A program made the translations under genes and the position numbers. Of a stretch of DNA of 64,000 nt, positions 43,562 through 51,729 are shown piece after piece; position 1 is the stretch's first letter; the number at the start of each line of letters is the position of its first letter. Origin of the DNA: Anaerolineae bacterium (GTDB lineage: Bacteria > Chloroflexota > Anaerolineae > Aggregatilineales > Phototrophicaceae); assembly GCA_022821805.1 (NCBI GenBank), contig JAJECX010000042.1, positions 1 through 64,000 on the forward strand, in the 5' to 3' direction. Below the pieces are notes generated by a model. That model ran no database searches. It saw only the letters and a program-made list of their open reading frames with translations, and was not told the DNA's origin.

Positions 43562-44424
43562 TGGCCGTGATTGCCGCAGCGAAGAATCGTAAACGGAGCG
43601 AGCGAATTCAAAAGCTTGTCGTCTACGCCATTTTGCTCACTGGCGCGGTCATTGTCCTCTTTCCCTTCCTCTGGACCTTCTCAACATCGCTGAAGACACC
43701 GGATCAGGTTTATCAGATTCCGCCAAGGCTGATCCCAGAACCGGCGGCGCCGGAAAACTATGATCGCGTTCTCAATGAGCGTCCCTTTGGGCGCTGGATG
43801 CTGAACTCGTTTTTCGTGGTTGCGCTGTCGACAGTCGGCACACTGCTCTCCTGCAGCATGACTGCATTCGCCTTTTCGCGCTTGCGCTGGCCCCTTCGCG
43901 ACAAACTGTTTCTGGTGCTGCTGGCTACGATGATGCTACCCGATCAGGTAACGCTGATACCGACCTTCATCATCTTTAAGCAATTGGGCTGGGTAAACAC
44001 ATATTTGCCAATCACCTTCCCCGCTTGGTTCGCGCGTAACGCCTTCTATGTATTTCTTCTGCGCCAGTTCTTTATGACAATCCCGCTGGACTTAGACGAT
44101 GCCGCGCGAATGGATGGCGCGGGTCACTTTCAAGTGTACTGGCGAATCATCTTGCCGATGAGCAAGCCGGCGCTTGGCGTCGCGGCGCTGATGTTCGCGC
44201 AGTTCAAATGGAGAGAATTCCTCGCGCCTTTGATCTATCTCAATCGCAGCGAGTCTTACACCGCGGCCATCGGTCTGCGCACTTTCATGGATGAAACACA
44301 TGGCACGGACTGGGAGTTGATGATGGCGGCGAATATCCTGTTTATGATTCCGGTCGTCACAGTGTTCTTTTTCACGCAGCGCTATATGATTCAGGGCGTG
44401 GTGATCACCGGAGTAAAAGGCTAG
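43561..44424 (+). CDS. ABC sugar transporter permease (MalG/UgpE-like)
   Basis: The second permease. The N-terminal segment is VVYAILLTGAVIVLFPFLWTFSTSLK, and the EAA loop DLDDAARMDGAGHFQVYWRIILPMSKPAL is followed by the typical C-terminal QRYMIQGVVITGVKG. The ORF track starts one codon early at a TTG; the ATG at 43561 is preferred. No ATPase gene is in the window; such importers often share a housekeeping MsmX/MsmK-type ATPase encoded elsewhere. Confidence 0.93.
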   Translation: MAVIAAAKNRKRSERIQKLVVYAILLTGAVIVLFPFLWTFSTSLKTPDQVYQIPPRLIPEPAAPENYDRVLNERPFGRWMLNSFFVVALSTVGTLLSCSMTAFAFSRLRWPLRDKLFLVLLATMMLPDQVTLIPTFIIFKQLGWVNTYLPITFPAWFARNAFYVFLLRQFFMTIPLDLDDAARMDGAGHFQVYWRIILPMSKPALGVAALMFAQFKWREFLAPLIYLNRSESYTAAIGLRTFMDETHGTDWELMMAANILFMIPVVTVFFFTQRYMIQGVVITGVKG

Positions 44425-44495
44425 AGAGAGGAGGCGCAGCGACCAAACAGAAGCAGGGCAGTTTAAGAAGGATGAATTTGCGACTGGAGGAAATG

Positions 44496-45776
44496 ATGAA
44501 TAGCAGGTTTACAAGACGCGATTTTCTCAAGCTGTCGGCGATGTCCGGGCTGGGCGCGGCATTCGCGGCTTCGCCCTTTAGCGCGCTGGCGCAGGACATG
44601 GTTACTGTTCGGCTTACCGCATGGGGCAATCCGACGGAGTTTCAGGCGCGCGAGGCGACCCTGGCGCTATTCGATGAAATGCAAGATGCCATCGATGTCG
44701 ATTTCATTCACATTCCGTCGGACTATCTGACCAAGATACTGACCATGATCGCTGGCGGCGATTATCCCGACGTGATGTTTCTGGGCAACGGCGATGTGAT
44801 TCCCTTCGTGTCTCGCAATCAGCTGCTGCCGCTTGATGACTTCATGGCGCGCGACAACTTCGACACATCGGACATTTCGCAGCAGAATCTGAAGCTGTAC
44901 AACGTTGACGGCGTCCAGTACGGCTTCCCGGTCGACGCGCCAAATCAGCAGCTATTTTACAACAAGACGCTCTTTGATCAGGCAGGTATCGAGACACCGT
45001 CTCCCGACTGGGAAGACGATTCGTGGAATTGGGAAGCCTTCCTGGAAAAGGCAATAGCAGTCACTGATAAAGACAACGGCATCTGGGGCTGGCAAGTGAA
45101 AACCGGCTTTCGCGCCTGGTGGATTTGGGTCACTGCCAACGGCGGCGAATTCTTCAACGAAGACGGTACGGAATGTGTGCTGAACTCGCCGGAAGCGGTC
45201 GAGGCATTCCAATTCCTGGCTGATCTCATCCATGTTCACGAGGTAGCGCCGCCCTTGGATGTGGCGAGCGAGCTCGGCTCGAATGAGCTATTCCAGTCGG
45301 GCGTGACCGCGATGGAGACCTGGTGGCCCGCCATCGGCCGGATGCGCTCTAACATCGCCGACAGATTCGAGTGGAATGTGGCGCCACATCCGGGCGGCAA
45401 AGCGGGAAAGTCAACCGCGGGCGGCGGCACTGGTCACACCATCTCGGCGGAGACGCAGCACCCGGAAGAAGCCTGGCAATTCTTGAAGTTCCTGATCTCG
45501 ACGGACTGCGTCTCGGTCTGGACCGATATCATGGGCATCGTGCCGCCCTTGACGTCGGTCGCCGAATCGGATGTTTTCCTGAAACCGGGTGAGCCACCGG
45601 CCGACATCCTGGTCTTCACCAAGGGCAACGATTACCTGAGGCCCGACCCGCGGCATCCGCAGTTCTCTCAAGCGCGGTCGATTGCGCAGAGCCAACTCGA
45701 GCGGCTTTGGATCGGCGGCGTTACCGCGCAAGAAGTCGCCGACGATATCGTCGCCGAGGTGAATCGCTTGCTATAG
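44496..45776 (+). CDS. ABC sugar-binding protein with Tat signal
   Basis: An extracytoplasmic solute-binding protein of family 1 type, about 426 residues. The N-terminus carries a twin-arginine signal (SRFTRRDFLKLSAMSG) ending near SALAQ, so it should be exported folded. The mature protein has family features such as RLTAWGNPTEFQAREATL, GGDYPDVMFLGNGDVIPF and the late WQFLKFLISTDC. GGAGG lies ahead of two ATGs (44493, 44496); either works. It completes the importer, and its gene follows the permeases by about 70 bases. Confidence 0.93.
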   Translation: MNSRFTRRDFLKLSAMSGLGAAFAASPFSALAQDMVTVRLTAWGNPTEFQAREATLALFDEMQDAIDVDFIHIPSDYLTKILTMIAGGDYPDVMFLGNGDVIPFVSRNQLLPLDDFMARDNFDTSDISQQNLKLYNVDGVQYGFPVDAPNQQLFYNKTLFDQAGIETPSPDWEDDSWNWEAFLEKAIAVTDKDNGIWGWQVKTGFRAWWIWVTANGGEFFNEDGTECVLNSPEAVEAFQFLADLIHVHEVAPPLDVASELGSNELFQSGVTAMETWWPAIGRMRSNIADRFEWNVAPHPGGKAGKSTAGGGTGHTISAETQHPEEAWQFLKFLISTDCVSVWTDIMGIVPPLTSVAESDVFLKPGEPPADILVFTKGNDYLRPDPRHPQFSQARSIAQSQLERLWIGGVTAQEVADDIVAEVNRLL

Positions 45777-45789
45777 GCTGCAAGACCAA

Positions 45790-45819
45790 CCCCCTCAGCC
45801 AAGGCATGGGCGAGGGGGC
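45790..45819. repeat. Small GC-rich hairpin repeat
   Basis: CCCCTCAGCC...GGGCGAGGGG lies in the gap between the binding-protein and sulfatase genes. It is similar in style to the elements at 49988, 51474 and 51595. It may slow or end the upstream transcript. Confidence 0.55.
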
Positions 45820-45844
45820 CAATTCTATCAGCGGAAGACGCTAT

Positions 45845-47332
45845 ATGACGGAACGCCCCAACTTCATCATTATCATGACCGATCAGCAGCGCGCCGACAT
45901 CTGCCGGCGGGAAGGCTTTCCGCTGGACACCACGCCATTTCTGGACGATCTGGCGCGCCAGGGCATCTGGTTCAATCGCGCTTATACGACGATGCCGGCT
46001 TGCCTGCCAGCCCGCGTCAGCATGCTCACCGGCCGCTATCCGTCGGCGACGCGAGCGCGGACCAATCACAACAGCGAAGACGCGACTTACAGTAGCGACC
46101 TGATTGAAGTCTTGGGTCGCAGAGGTTACAAGACTGCCCTATGCGGCAAGAACCACTCTCCTTTGACGCCCGATCGCCTCGATTACTATTTCCCGTTGGG
46201 ACACGGCGGCGGGCGTGGCGACGAGCGCAGCGATGACGAAAAAGCCTTTGATGACTACTTAATAAGCCTCAACCATCGGGCGGACTTCAATCCGGCGCCC
46301 TTTCCAGTCGAGACGCAGTGCCAGTGGCGAGCGGTAACGGCGTCAATCAACTGGATTAAGTCCTTGGATGGCGCGCAGCCCTTTTTCCTTTGGCTGTCCT
46401 TCCCCGAGCCGCATAATCCGTATCAAGCGCCGGAGCCCTACTTTTCGATGCACCCGCCGGAATCGCTCCCGCCAAACGCGACTGACGCATCGGACTTAGA
46501 GGGCAAGGGCTTCAAATTCCAGTGGTCGCGGCACATCGGCGAAATCGCCTTTTCCGACTATGCTGAACAGTTGCCGCGCGCTCGCTCCAACTATATGGGC
46601 ATGATCCGCCTCATCGACGATCAAGTCAGGCGCCTCGTCAGTTTTCTTGAAGATATAAACTTGCGGCAGAATACGCATCTAATCTTTTTGTCCGATCATG
46701 GCGATTTCGTCGGTGAATACGGCTTGGTGCGCAAGGGTCCCGAATTGCCCGAGGTCTTGATACGCATTCCCTTTAGCTGGGCTGGTCCGGGCATCGCCCC
46801 GAGCCCTGAACCCCACGACGCCTTCATCTCCATCGCTGACATCATGCCGACGATCTGCGACATGATTGATGCGCCGCTGCCCGACGGCGCGCAAGGGCGG
46901 AGTCTGAAGCCACTGCTGCTGGGCGAGGATTATCCCAAAGAGGAATTCGTCAGCGCCTATGCCGAGCATGGATTCGGTGGCTTGCATTACAGCGCTGACG
47001 ATGAATTCGACCCGGCGGAAGATGGACTGACGGCGGGCGTCGCCTTTGATGAACTAAATGGCTGGTCGCAGAGCGGCGCCATGCGCATGGCGCGCCGCGG
47101 CGACTGGAAGCTGGTCTTCGACATGCAGGGCAATGGCCAGCTCTATGACCTGAGCCAGGACCCGCTTGAGTTGGACAATTTGTTTGACAAGCCCGAGAAG
47201 GCTGTGATTCAGCGCGATATGCTGGCCGAACTGTTGGCTTGGACCTTACGCGTACAAGATCCGCTGCCACACCCGCGGCGGCGCTACAAGTTCAAATCCG
47301 ATCCCAGGAATTACTGGTCGCCCTACCGCTGA
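45845..47332 (+). CDS. Formylglycine-type sulfatase
   Basis: A family S1 arylsulfatase-type protein, 495 residues from the ATG at 45845. The metal-binding start is NFIIIMTDQQRADIC. The nucleophile motif CLPARVSMLTGRYP fits CxPxRxxxxTG, with the Cys to be converted to formylglycine; late SDHGDFVGEYGLVRKG holds further metal ligands. The ORF track begins 46 codons early. No signal peptide is seen, so it is probably cytoplasmic. The formylglycine-generating enzyme is not in the window. The location after a sugar importer suggests removal of sulfate from imported glycans. Confidence 0.93.
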   Translation: MTERPNFIIIMTDQQRADICRREGFPLDTTPFLDDLARQGIWFNRAYTTMPACLPARVSMLTGRYPSATRARTNHNSEDATYSSDLIEVLGRRGYKTALCGKNHSPLTPDRLDYYFPLGHGGGRGDERSDDEKAFDDYLISLNHRADFNPAPFPVETQCQWRAVTASINWIKSLDGAQPFFLWLSFPEPHNPYQAPEPYFSMHPPESLPPNATDASDLEGKGFKFQWSRHIGEIAFSDYAEQLPRARSNYMGMIRLIDDQVRRLVSFLEDINLRQNTHLIFLSDHGDFVGEYGLVRKGPELPEVLIRIPFSWAGPGIAPSPEPHDAFISIADIMPTICDMIDAPLPDGAQGRSLKPLLLGEDYPKEEFVSAYAEHGFGGLHYSADDEFDPAEDGLTAGVAFDELNGWSQSGAMRMARRGDWKLVFDMQGNGQLYDLSQDPLELDNLFDKPEKAVIQRDMLAELLAWTLRVQDPLPHPRRRYKFKSDPRNYWSPYR

Positions 47333-48804
47333 CCGGAAGCGGCGTCCGCGACAAAGCGGCGGAACCTGGGCGTTTCACCCGGCGCCGGCGAGTTGGTGAA
47401 TACGCCGCGCGCCACCACTGCCTCCCGTCCGCCGAGCGACTCTATCCGCGCCGCCTGATCGGCTTTGGCGCGCCGATCCACCGCCTCCGGATCCAGAATC
47501 TCACGCAATTGCGCTTCGTAGCTGGCGAGCAACTGGCGCGTCCGCGCATCGGGATTGATGGCGAGATCGTTCAACTCTTCGGGGTCAGCAATCAAATCAA
47601 AGAGCTGCGGCGACGCATCGACGTGATAGATGTACTTGTAGCGCCGATCGCGCAGCATGTAATAGGCGTTTTGAGACCCTATCGCGTGGTATTCGGAGAA
47701 AGCCTTTCGCTCCTGCTCATCGCCTTTGGCGATATCCCAGAGAGAGCGGCCGGGCCGCTCCAAGCCATCGTCCGGCGGGGCGCAGCCGACGGCTTCGAGA
47801 ATCGTCGGGTAGCTGTCAATCAGCGAGATCGGCGTATCGACTACCTTTCCTGCTGGCACATCCGGTCCCGACATGATGAAGGGGATATTGGACGCTTCTT
47901 CGTACATGGTGAACTTGCCGTAGATGCCGCGCGCGCCGATATGCTCGCCGTGATCAGAAGTGTAGATAATGCGCGTTGAGTCACGCAGATTCAGCGCGTC
48001 CATCTCCGCCAGCACCTGCCCAATCTGCTGGTCGAGGAAAGTGCAGATGCCGTAGTAGACCGCGTTCAGGCGGCGGATCATCGCTTCGGGGAAAGGCTGT
48101 TCGCTGCTGAAGAAGCGCCGCATGTACTCGTAGGCGGGGTGGCGGGGCCAATCCGCTTCGCGCCACTGCGCCGGCATGGCAATCCGCTCATGCGGGTATA
48201 GGTCGTAGGTATCCGGCGGCGAGAACCAGGGCGGATGCGGCGTCACGAAGGAGAGGAAGAGCGCCCAGGGTTTGTCATCATCGGCGTGGGCGCGCAGCCA
48301 CTTGATTGCATTTTCACGATTGCGGATATCGTACTGCTGGTAGGTCGAATCGGCCGGACCCGCTTCTTCGATCGCGGGCCGCCAATCGCGGCGAATCGAG
48401 CCATCGCGGATGCCGCTGGCGGGGTCGCCGATGCCATCGACGACGTGCAGCGGCTCAATCTCTTCCCGGAATCCGTTGTCGTCATCCGCGCTGCGGAAAT
48501 GCAGCTTGCCGATGGAATCGACGATATAGCCTTCCTCTTTGAGGCGATGTCCCCAGCTTGGCGCCGACCCGTCGTAGGGAAAACCGTTGTCCCAATTCCC
48601 GATCTGATGCACATACTGTCCCGTTGCGAGCGCGGCGCGGACCGGAACGCAGATGGCGCAATTGGTATAGGCGTTGCTGAAGCGTGTTCCGCCCTCGGCA
48701 AGTCGATCGAGATTGGGCGTCTGAACGAGCGGATGCCCGGAACAGCCCATTGCCGCCGCCTGATGTTGATCGGAGATGATGAATAGCAGGTTTGCCGGTT
48801 TCAT
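47323..48804 (-). CDS. Formylglycine-type sulfatase (second, different subtype)
   Basis: Another S1-type sulfatase, 493 residues. It begins NLLFIISDQHQAAAMGCSG; the active-site motif is CVPVRAALATGQY (Cys type) and the late site is TSDHGEHIGARGIYGK. The sequence differs clearly from the sulfatase gene next to it, so they are not recent duplicates and may act on different sulfate positions. The ATG at 48804 has AAGGA six bases upstream; the ORF track extends 33 codons further. No signal peptide. The two genes meet tail to tail and overlap by ten bases. Confidence 0.92.
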   Translation of the reverse strand: MKPANLLFIISDQHQAAAMGCSGHPLVQTPNLDRLAEGGTRFSNAYTNCAICVPVRAALATGQYVHQIGNWDNGFPYDGSAPSWGHRLKEEGYIVDSIGKLHFRSADDDNGFREEIEPLHVVDGIGDPASGIRDGSIRRDWRPAIEEAGPADSTYQQYDIRNRENAIKWLRAHADDDKPWALFLSFVTPHPPWFSPPDTYDLYPHERIAMPAQWREADWPRHPAYEYMRRFFSSEQPFPEAMIRRLNAVYYGICTFLDQQIGQVLAEMDALNLRDSTRIIYTSDHGEHIGARGIYGKFTMYEEASNIPFIMSGPDVPAGKVVDTPISLIDSYPTILEAVGCAPPDDGLERPGRSLWDIAKGDEQERKAFSEYHAIGSQNAYYMLRDRRYKYIYHVDASPQLFDLIADPEELNDLAINPDARTRQLLASYEAQLREILDPEAVDRRAKADQAARIESLGGREAVVARGVFTNSPAPGETPRFRRFVADAASGQR

Positions 48805-48955
48805 GGCGCGTCCTTCGCTTCTGCCGCAAAACACCACGCTGGATCTTAGCATATCCGTCAGAACTACGGCAAGCAACCCGCGGTCGCCGCTTGCTTGCGC
48901 CACACCCTGACGCTACACTCCAGCAGATTGGTCACTGAAAAGCAAGGATTCTCCC

Positions 48956-50017
48956 GTGACAGTCATCATGCGGGCGAAAGCGCTGAAGAGCCTTTCGCGC
49001 GACCTCTTCGCCGCCGCCGGCGCGCCAGAAGATATCGCCACTGTTGTCGCCGAATCGCTGGTGACGACCAACCTTCTGGGGCATGACTCTCACGGCGTGC
49101 TGCGTGTAAAGCAGTATATCGGCATGATCCGCCGCGGCATGATACAGCCGGCAGAGCGTCCGCGCCTGCGCAAGCGCTTTGGCGCCACGGCGATGGTGAC
49201 GCTGGGTTACGGCTTCGGGCAGATCGGCGCGCGATATGCCGCTGAGCTGGCGATAGACATTGCGCGGGAGCATGGCATTGCGGCGGTATCGCTGGGGCAG
49301 TCGACTCACGTGGGGCGGCTGGGCGAGTGGACGCAGATGATCGCGGCGCAGGGGCTGATCGGCATCGGCTTTGCTGGCGGCGGCTTCTCGCATGGTTTCG
49401 TGGCGCCTTATGGCGGGCGGGAGCGCGTCTTCAGCACCAATCCAATGTCCTTCGCCGTACCTTGCGGCGATGAAGGGACGCTGCTGCTCGACTTCGCCAC
49501 TTCGGGCGTGGCGCATGGCAAAGTGATGCTGGCGCAATCCAAAGGCGCGCCCCTGCCGCAGGGCATGATGTTGGATAAAGCAGGTCGGCCCACGACAAGC
49601 GCGGCCGACCTGGACGATGGCGGCGCGCTGCTGGCGATGGGGCTGCACAAGGGCTCGGGCTTGTCGATGATGATGGAGATCATCCCCAATCTGCTGGCAG
49701 GCGACCGGCCGATGAGTTCGCCCGAGTTTCATTATGGCAATCCCATGCTGCTGATGGCGCTGCTGCCGGAGGCTTTCGACGAAGCGACCGATTTCGCCGC
49801 CCATGTCGACGCGCTGAAGGCTCGCGTCAAATCGGTCAAGCCGGCGGCCGGCTTCGATGAGGCGCTTGTACCGGGCGAGCCGGAAGCGCGCTCATACGCG
49901 GAAAGGGTGCAGAACGGCATACCATTGCCGGATCAGGTGTGGGCGGATCTGTGTGGGTTGGCGCATAAGTTGGGGGTTCGAATACCTACCCCTCCTCAGA
50001 GCATTGGAGAGGGGTGA
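48956..50017 (+). CDS. Malate/L-lactate dehydrogenase family (Ldh2) oxidoreductase
   Basis: An NAD(P)-dependent oxidoreductase of the Ldh2 family, 353 residues: LLGHDSHGVLRVKQYIGMI, YGFGQIGARYAAELAID, GRERVFSTNPMSFAVPC and the late LHKGSGLSMMMEII. Members reduce or oxidise 2-oxo acids, ureidoglycolate or sugar acids. The GTG start has AAGGA seven bases upstream. The last codons (about TPPQSIGEG) come from a small hairpin repeat, so the original C-terminus has probably been changed. In this island it may handle a product of fucose breakdown, but that is inference. Confidence 0.88.
   Translation: MTVIMRAKALKSLSRDLFAAAGAPEDIATVVAESLVTTNLLGHDSHGVLRVKQYIGMIRRGMIQPAERPRLRKRFGATAMVTLGYGFGQIGARYAAELAIDIAREHGIAAVSLGQSTHVGRLGEWTQMIAAQGLIGIGFAGGGFSHGFVAPYGGRERVFSTNPMSFAVPCGDEGTLLLDFATSGVAHGKVMLAQSKGAPLPQGMMLDKAGRPTTSAADLDDGGALLAMGLHKGSGLSMMMEIIPNLLAGDRPMSSPEFHYGNPMLLMALLPEAFDEATDFAAHVDALKARVKSVKPAAGFDEALVPGEPEARSYAERVQNGIPLPDQVWADLCGLAHKLGVRIPTPPQSIGEG
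49988..50014. repeat. Small GC-rich hairpin repeat overlapping the 3' end of the Ldh2 gene
   Basis: CCCCTCCTCAGAGCATTGG followed by AGAGGGG. It shares the core GCATTGG with the element at 51474-51510. It ends one base before the TGA stop and encodes the last residues of the protein. Confidence 0.6.
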
Positions 50018-50154
50018 CTCCATTCTGCGGTAGGCAGTTTATGCAGCGATTACGCGCGTAAAGAATATGGGCAATGTTACCGCGTAAGGAGCGGTGTCCG
50101 TCAGTAGAGTTTACGAAAACGACTCCAACAATAGAGTCAAAGGAGACTGAGCCG

Positions 50155-51396
50155 ATGTATCAACCGAAACCGACCAAAGGCAACACCGATTGGTTCACAC
50201 ATGACCGCTTCGGCATGTTCATCCACTGGGGGCTCTATGCGCTGCCGGCGCGGCACGAGTGGGTGAAGAACCGCGAAGAGCTGACCGATGAGCAATACGC
50301 GCCTTATTTCAAGTACTTCAATCCGAAGCGCTTCAATCCTGACCACTGGGCTGAACTGGCGCAGGCGGCCGGCATGAAGTATATGGTCATCACCTCCAAG
50401 CATCACGAAGGTTTCTGCCTCTGGGATTCGCAATACACTGACTACAAGGCGACCAACACGCCCTGGGGCAAAGACCTGCTTGGCGAAGTCGTGCGCGCTT
50501 TTCGCAGCCGCGGGCTTAAGGTCGGTTTCTATTATTCGCTGATCGACTGGCATCATCCCGATTTCACCGTCGACATGCGGCATTCCCAGCGCAACAACCC
50601 CGAACGAGCCGCCTTGAACCAAGGGCGGGATATGAGCAAATACCGCGCCTATATGAAAAATCAAGTGCGCGAATTGCTGACCAATTTCGGCAAAATCGAT
50701 GTGCTCTGGTATGACTTCTCGTATCCCGGTCCCGATGGCAAGGGACGCGACGACTGGGACAGCGAGGGGTTGGAGACGCTAAGCCGCACGCTGCAACCGG
50801 AGATCATCATCAACAATCGGCTGGACCTGCCGTCGTCCGCCGACATCTACACGCCGGAACAGTTTCAGCCGCGCGAGTGGGTGCATGTGGATGGCGCGCC
50901 GGTGGTATGGGAGACCTGCCAGACTTTCAGCGGCTCCTGGGGCTATCATCGCGATGAAGCCACCTGGAAGAGCGCGGGCCAGTTGATTCGCATGCTGGTC
51001 AATACGGTGTCTACCGGCGGCAACCTCCTGATGAACGTAGGACCAACGGCGCTGGGCGAGCTGGACAGCCGCGCCGAGGACGCGCTCGGCGTTTACCGCG
51101 ACTGGATGGCGCAGCACAGCGAGTCGATCTACGGCTGCACCGCCAGCGCTTTGAGGCCCCCGCAAGATTGCCGCTTGACGCAAAATGGCGACCTGCTTTA
51201 TGCGCATGTCTTCGCCTATCCCTTCCGTCATCTGCATATTGACGACTTCGGCGATCGGATTGAATACGCCGAATTCTTGCATGACGGCAGCGAGATTCAG
51301 TTCAGCGTTGACGATGCGGGAACGGCGAGCTTGCAGCTGCCAGTGATTCAGCCGCGGACTGAAGTTCCGGTGATCAAGCTGTATTTGAAGTCGTAA
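50155..51396 (+). CDS. GH29 alpha-L-fucosidase-like enzyme (copy 1)
   Basis: A GH29 (beta/alpha)8 barrel, 413 residues. The family start FGMFIHWGLYALPARHEWV is followed by VITSKHHEGFCLWDS and GLKVGFYYSLIDWHHPDF. The probable nucleophile Asp lies in IDVLWYDFSYPG and the late motif is NTVSTGGNLLMNVGP. No signal peptide, so cytoplasmic. The ATG at 50155 has AGGAG nine bases upstream; the ORF track adds 27 unrelated codons. It shares its strand with the Ldh2 gene ahead of it. Confidence 0.93.
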   Translation: MYQPKPTKGNTDWFTHDRFGMFIHWGLYALPARHEWVKNREELTDEQYAPYFKYFNPKRFNPDHWAELAQAAGMKYMVITSKHHEGFCLWDSQYTDYKATNTPWGKDLLGEVVRAFRSRGLKVGFYYSLIDWHHPDFTVDMRHSQRNNPERAALNQGRDMSKYRAYMKNQVRELLTNFGKIDVLWYDFSYPGPDGKGRDDWDSEGLETLSRTLQPEIIINNRLDLPSSADIYTPEQFQPREWVHVDGAPVVWETCQTFSGSWGYHRDEATWKSAGQLIRMLVNTVSTGGNLLMNVGPTALGELDSRAEDALGVYRDWMAQHSESIYGCTASALRPPQDCRLTQNGDLLYAHVFAYPFRHLHIDDFGDRIEYAEFLHDGSEIQFSVDDAGTASLQLPVIQPRTEVPVIKLYLKS

Positions 51397-51473
51397 ATCC
51401 GTGTCGCTTGAACAACTTGAACAAGATGTAGGTCTTATCCCCTACAGACTCTTTCGCGTCTGCCATTATTTCT

Positions 51474-51510
51474 ACCCCCCTCAATCCCCCCAAAGCATTG
51501 GGGGGAGGCT
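51474..51510. repeat. Small GC-rich hairpin repeat
   Basis: CCCCCCAAAGCATTGGGGGG gives a perfect six-pair stem. The GCATTGG core and flanking ACCCC/GACTC resemble the element at 49988-50014. Confidence 0.65.
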
Positions 51511-51594
51511 GGACTCGACGTGAATTGGTATCAGTTTTTGGTATAGCTTGTACGGTAGATCAGGTACTTTTGGGACGATCTCGTGTGGTAGAAG

Positions 51595-51646
51595 CTCCCC
51601 TTCCCTGATGCCTCGGGGAAGGGGCCGGGGGATGGGGTAGAAAAAA
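51595..51646. repeat. GC-rich hairpin repeat of the CCCCTTCCC...GGGAAGGGG type
   Basis: CTCCCCTTCCC and GGGGAAGGGG pair around TGATGCCTC. They are followed by GCCGGGGGATGGGGTAG and a short A-run. This is a common layout for dispersed intergenic hairpins in bacterial genomes. Confidence 0.65.
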
Positions 51647-51729
51647 GCGCTAAAGCGTACAATACCGCACAAGCGTTCTAGGCACGAATGCAGGATGCCC
51701 CTACAACCTTAGCCAAGTGTGCGCTTTCG

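Larger units (their letters stand above)
51397..51729. other. Intergenic region between convergent genes, containing hairpin repeats only
   Basis: This 333-base gap between the convergent fucosidase and FG-GAP genes contains no ORF I can support. It holds the two repeats listed at 51474 and 51595. Confidence 0.6.

Noticed and set aside
49970-49995. GGGGTTCGAATACC resembling a tRNA T-arm or attachment site
   Set aside because: It lies inside the Ldh2 coding frame, no cloverleaf can be drawn, and similarity to the tRNA-Arg 3' end is limited to the generic TTCGAAT.
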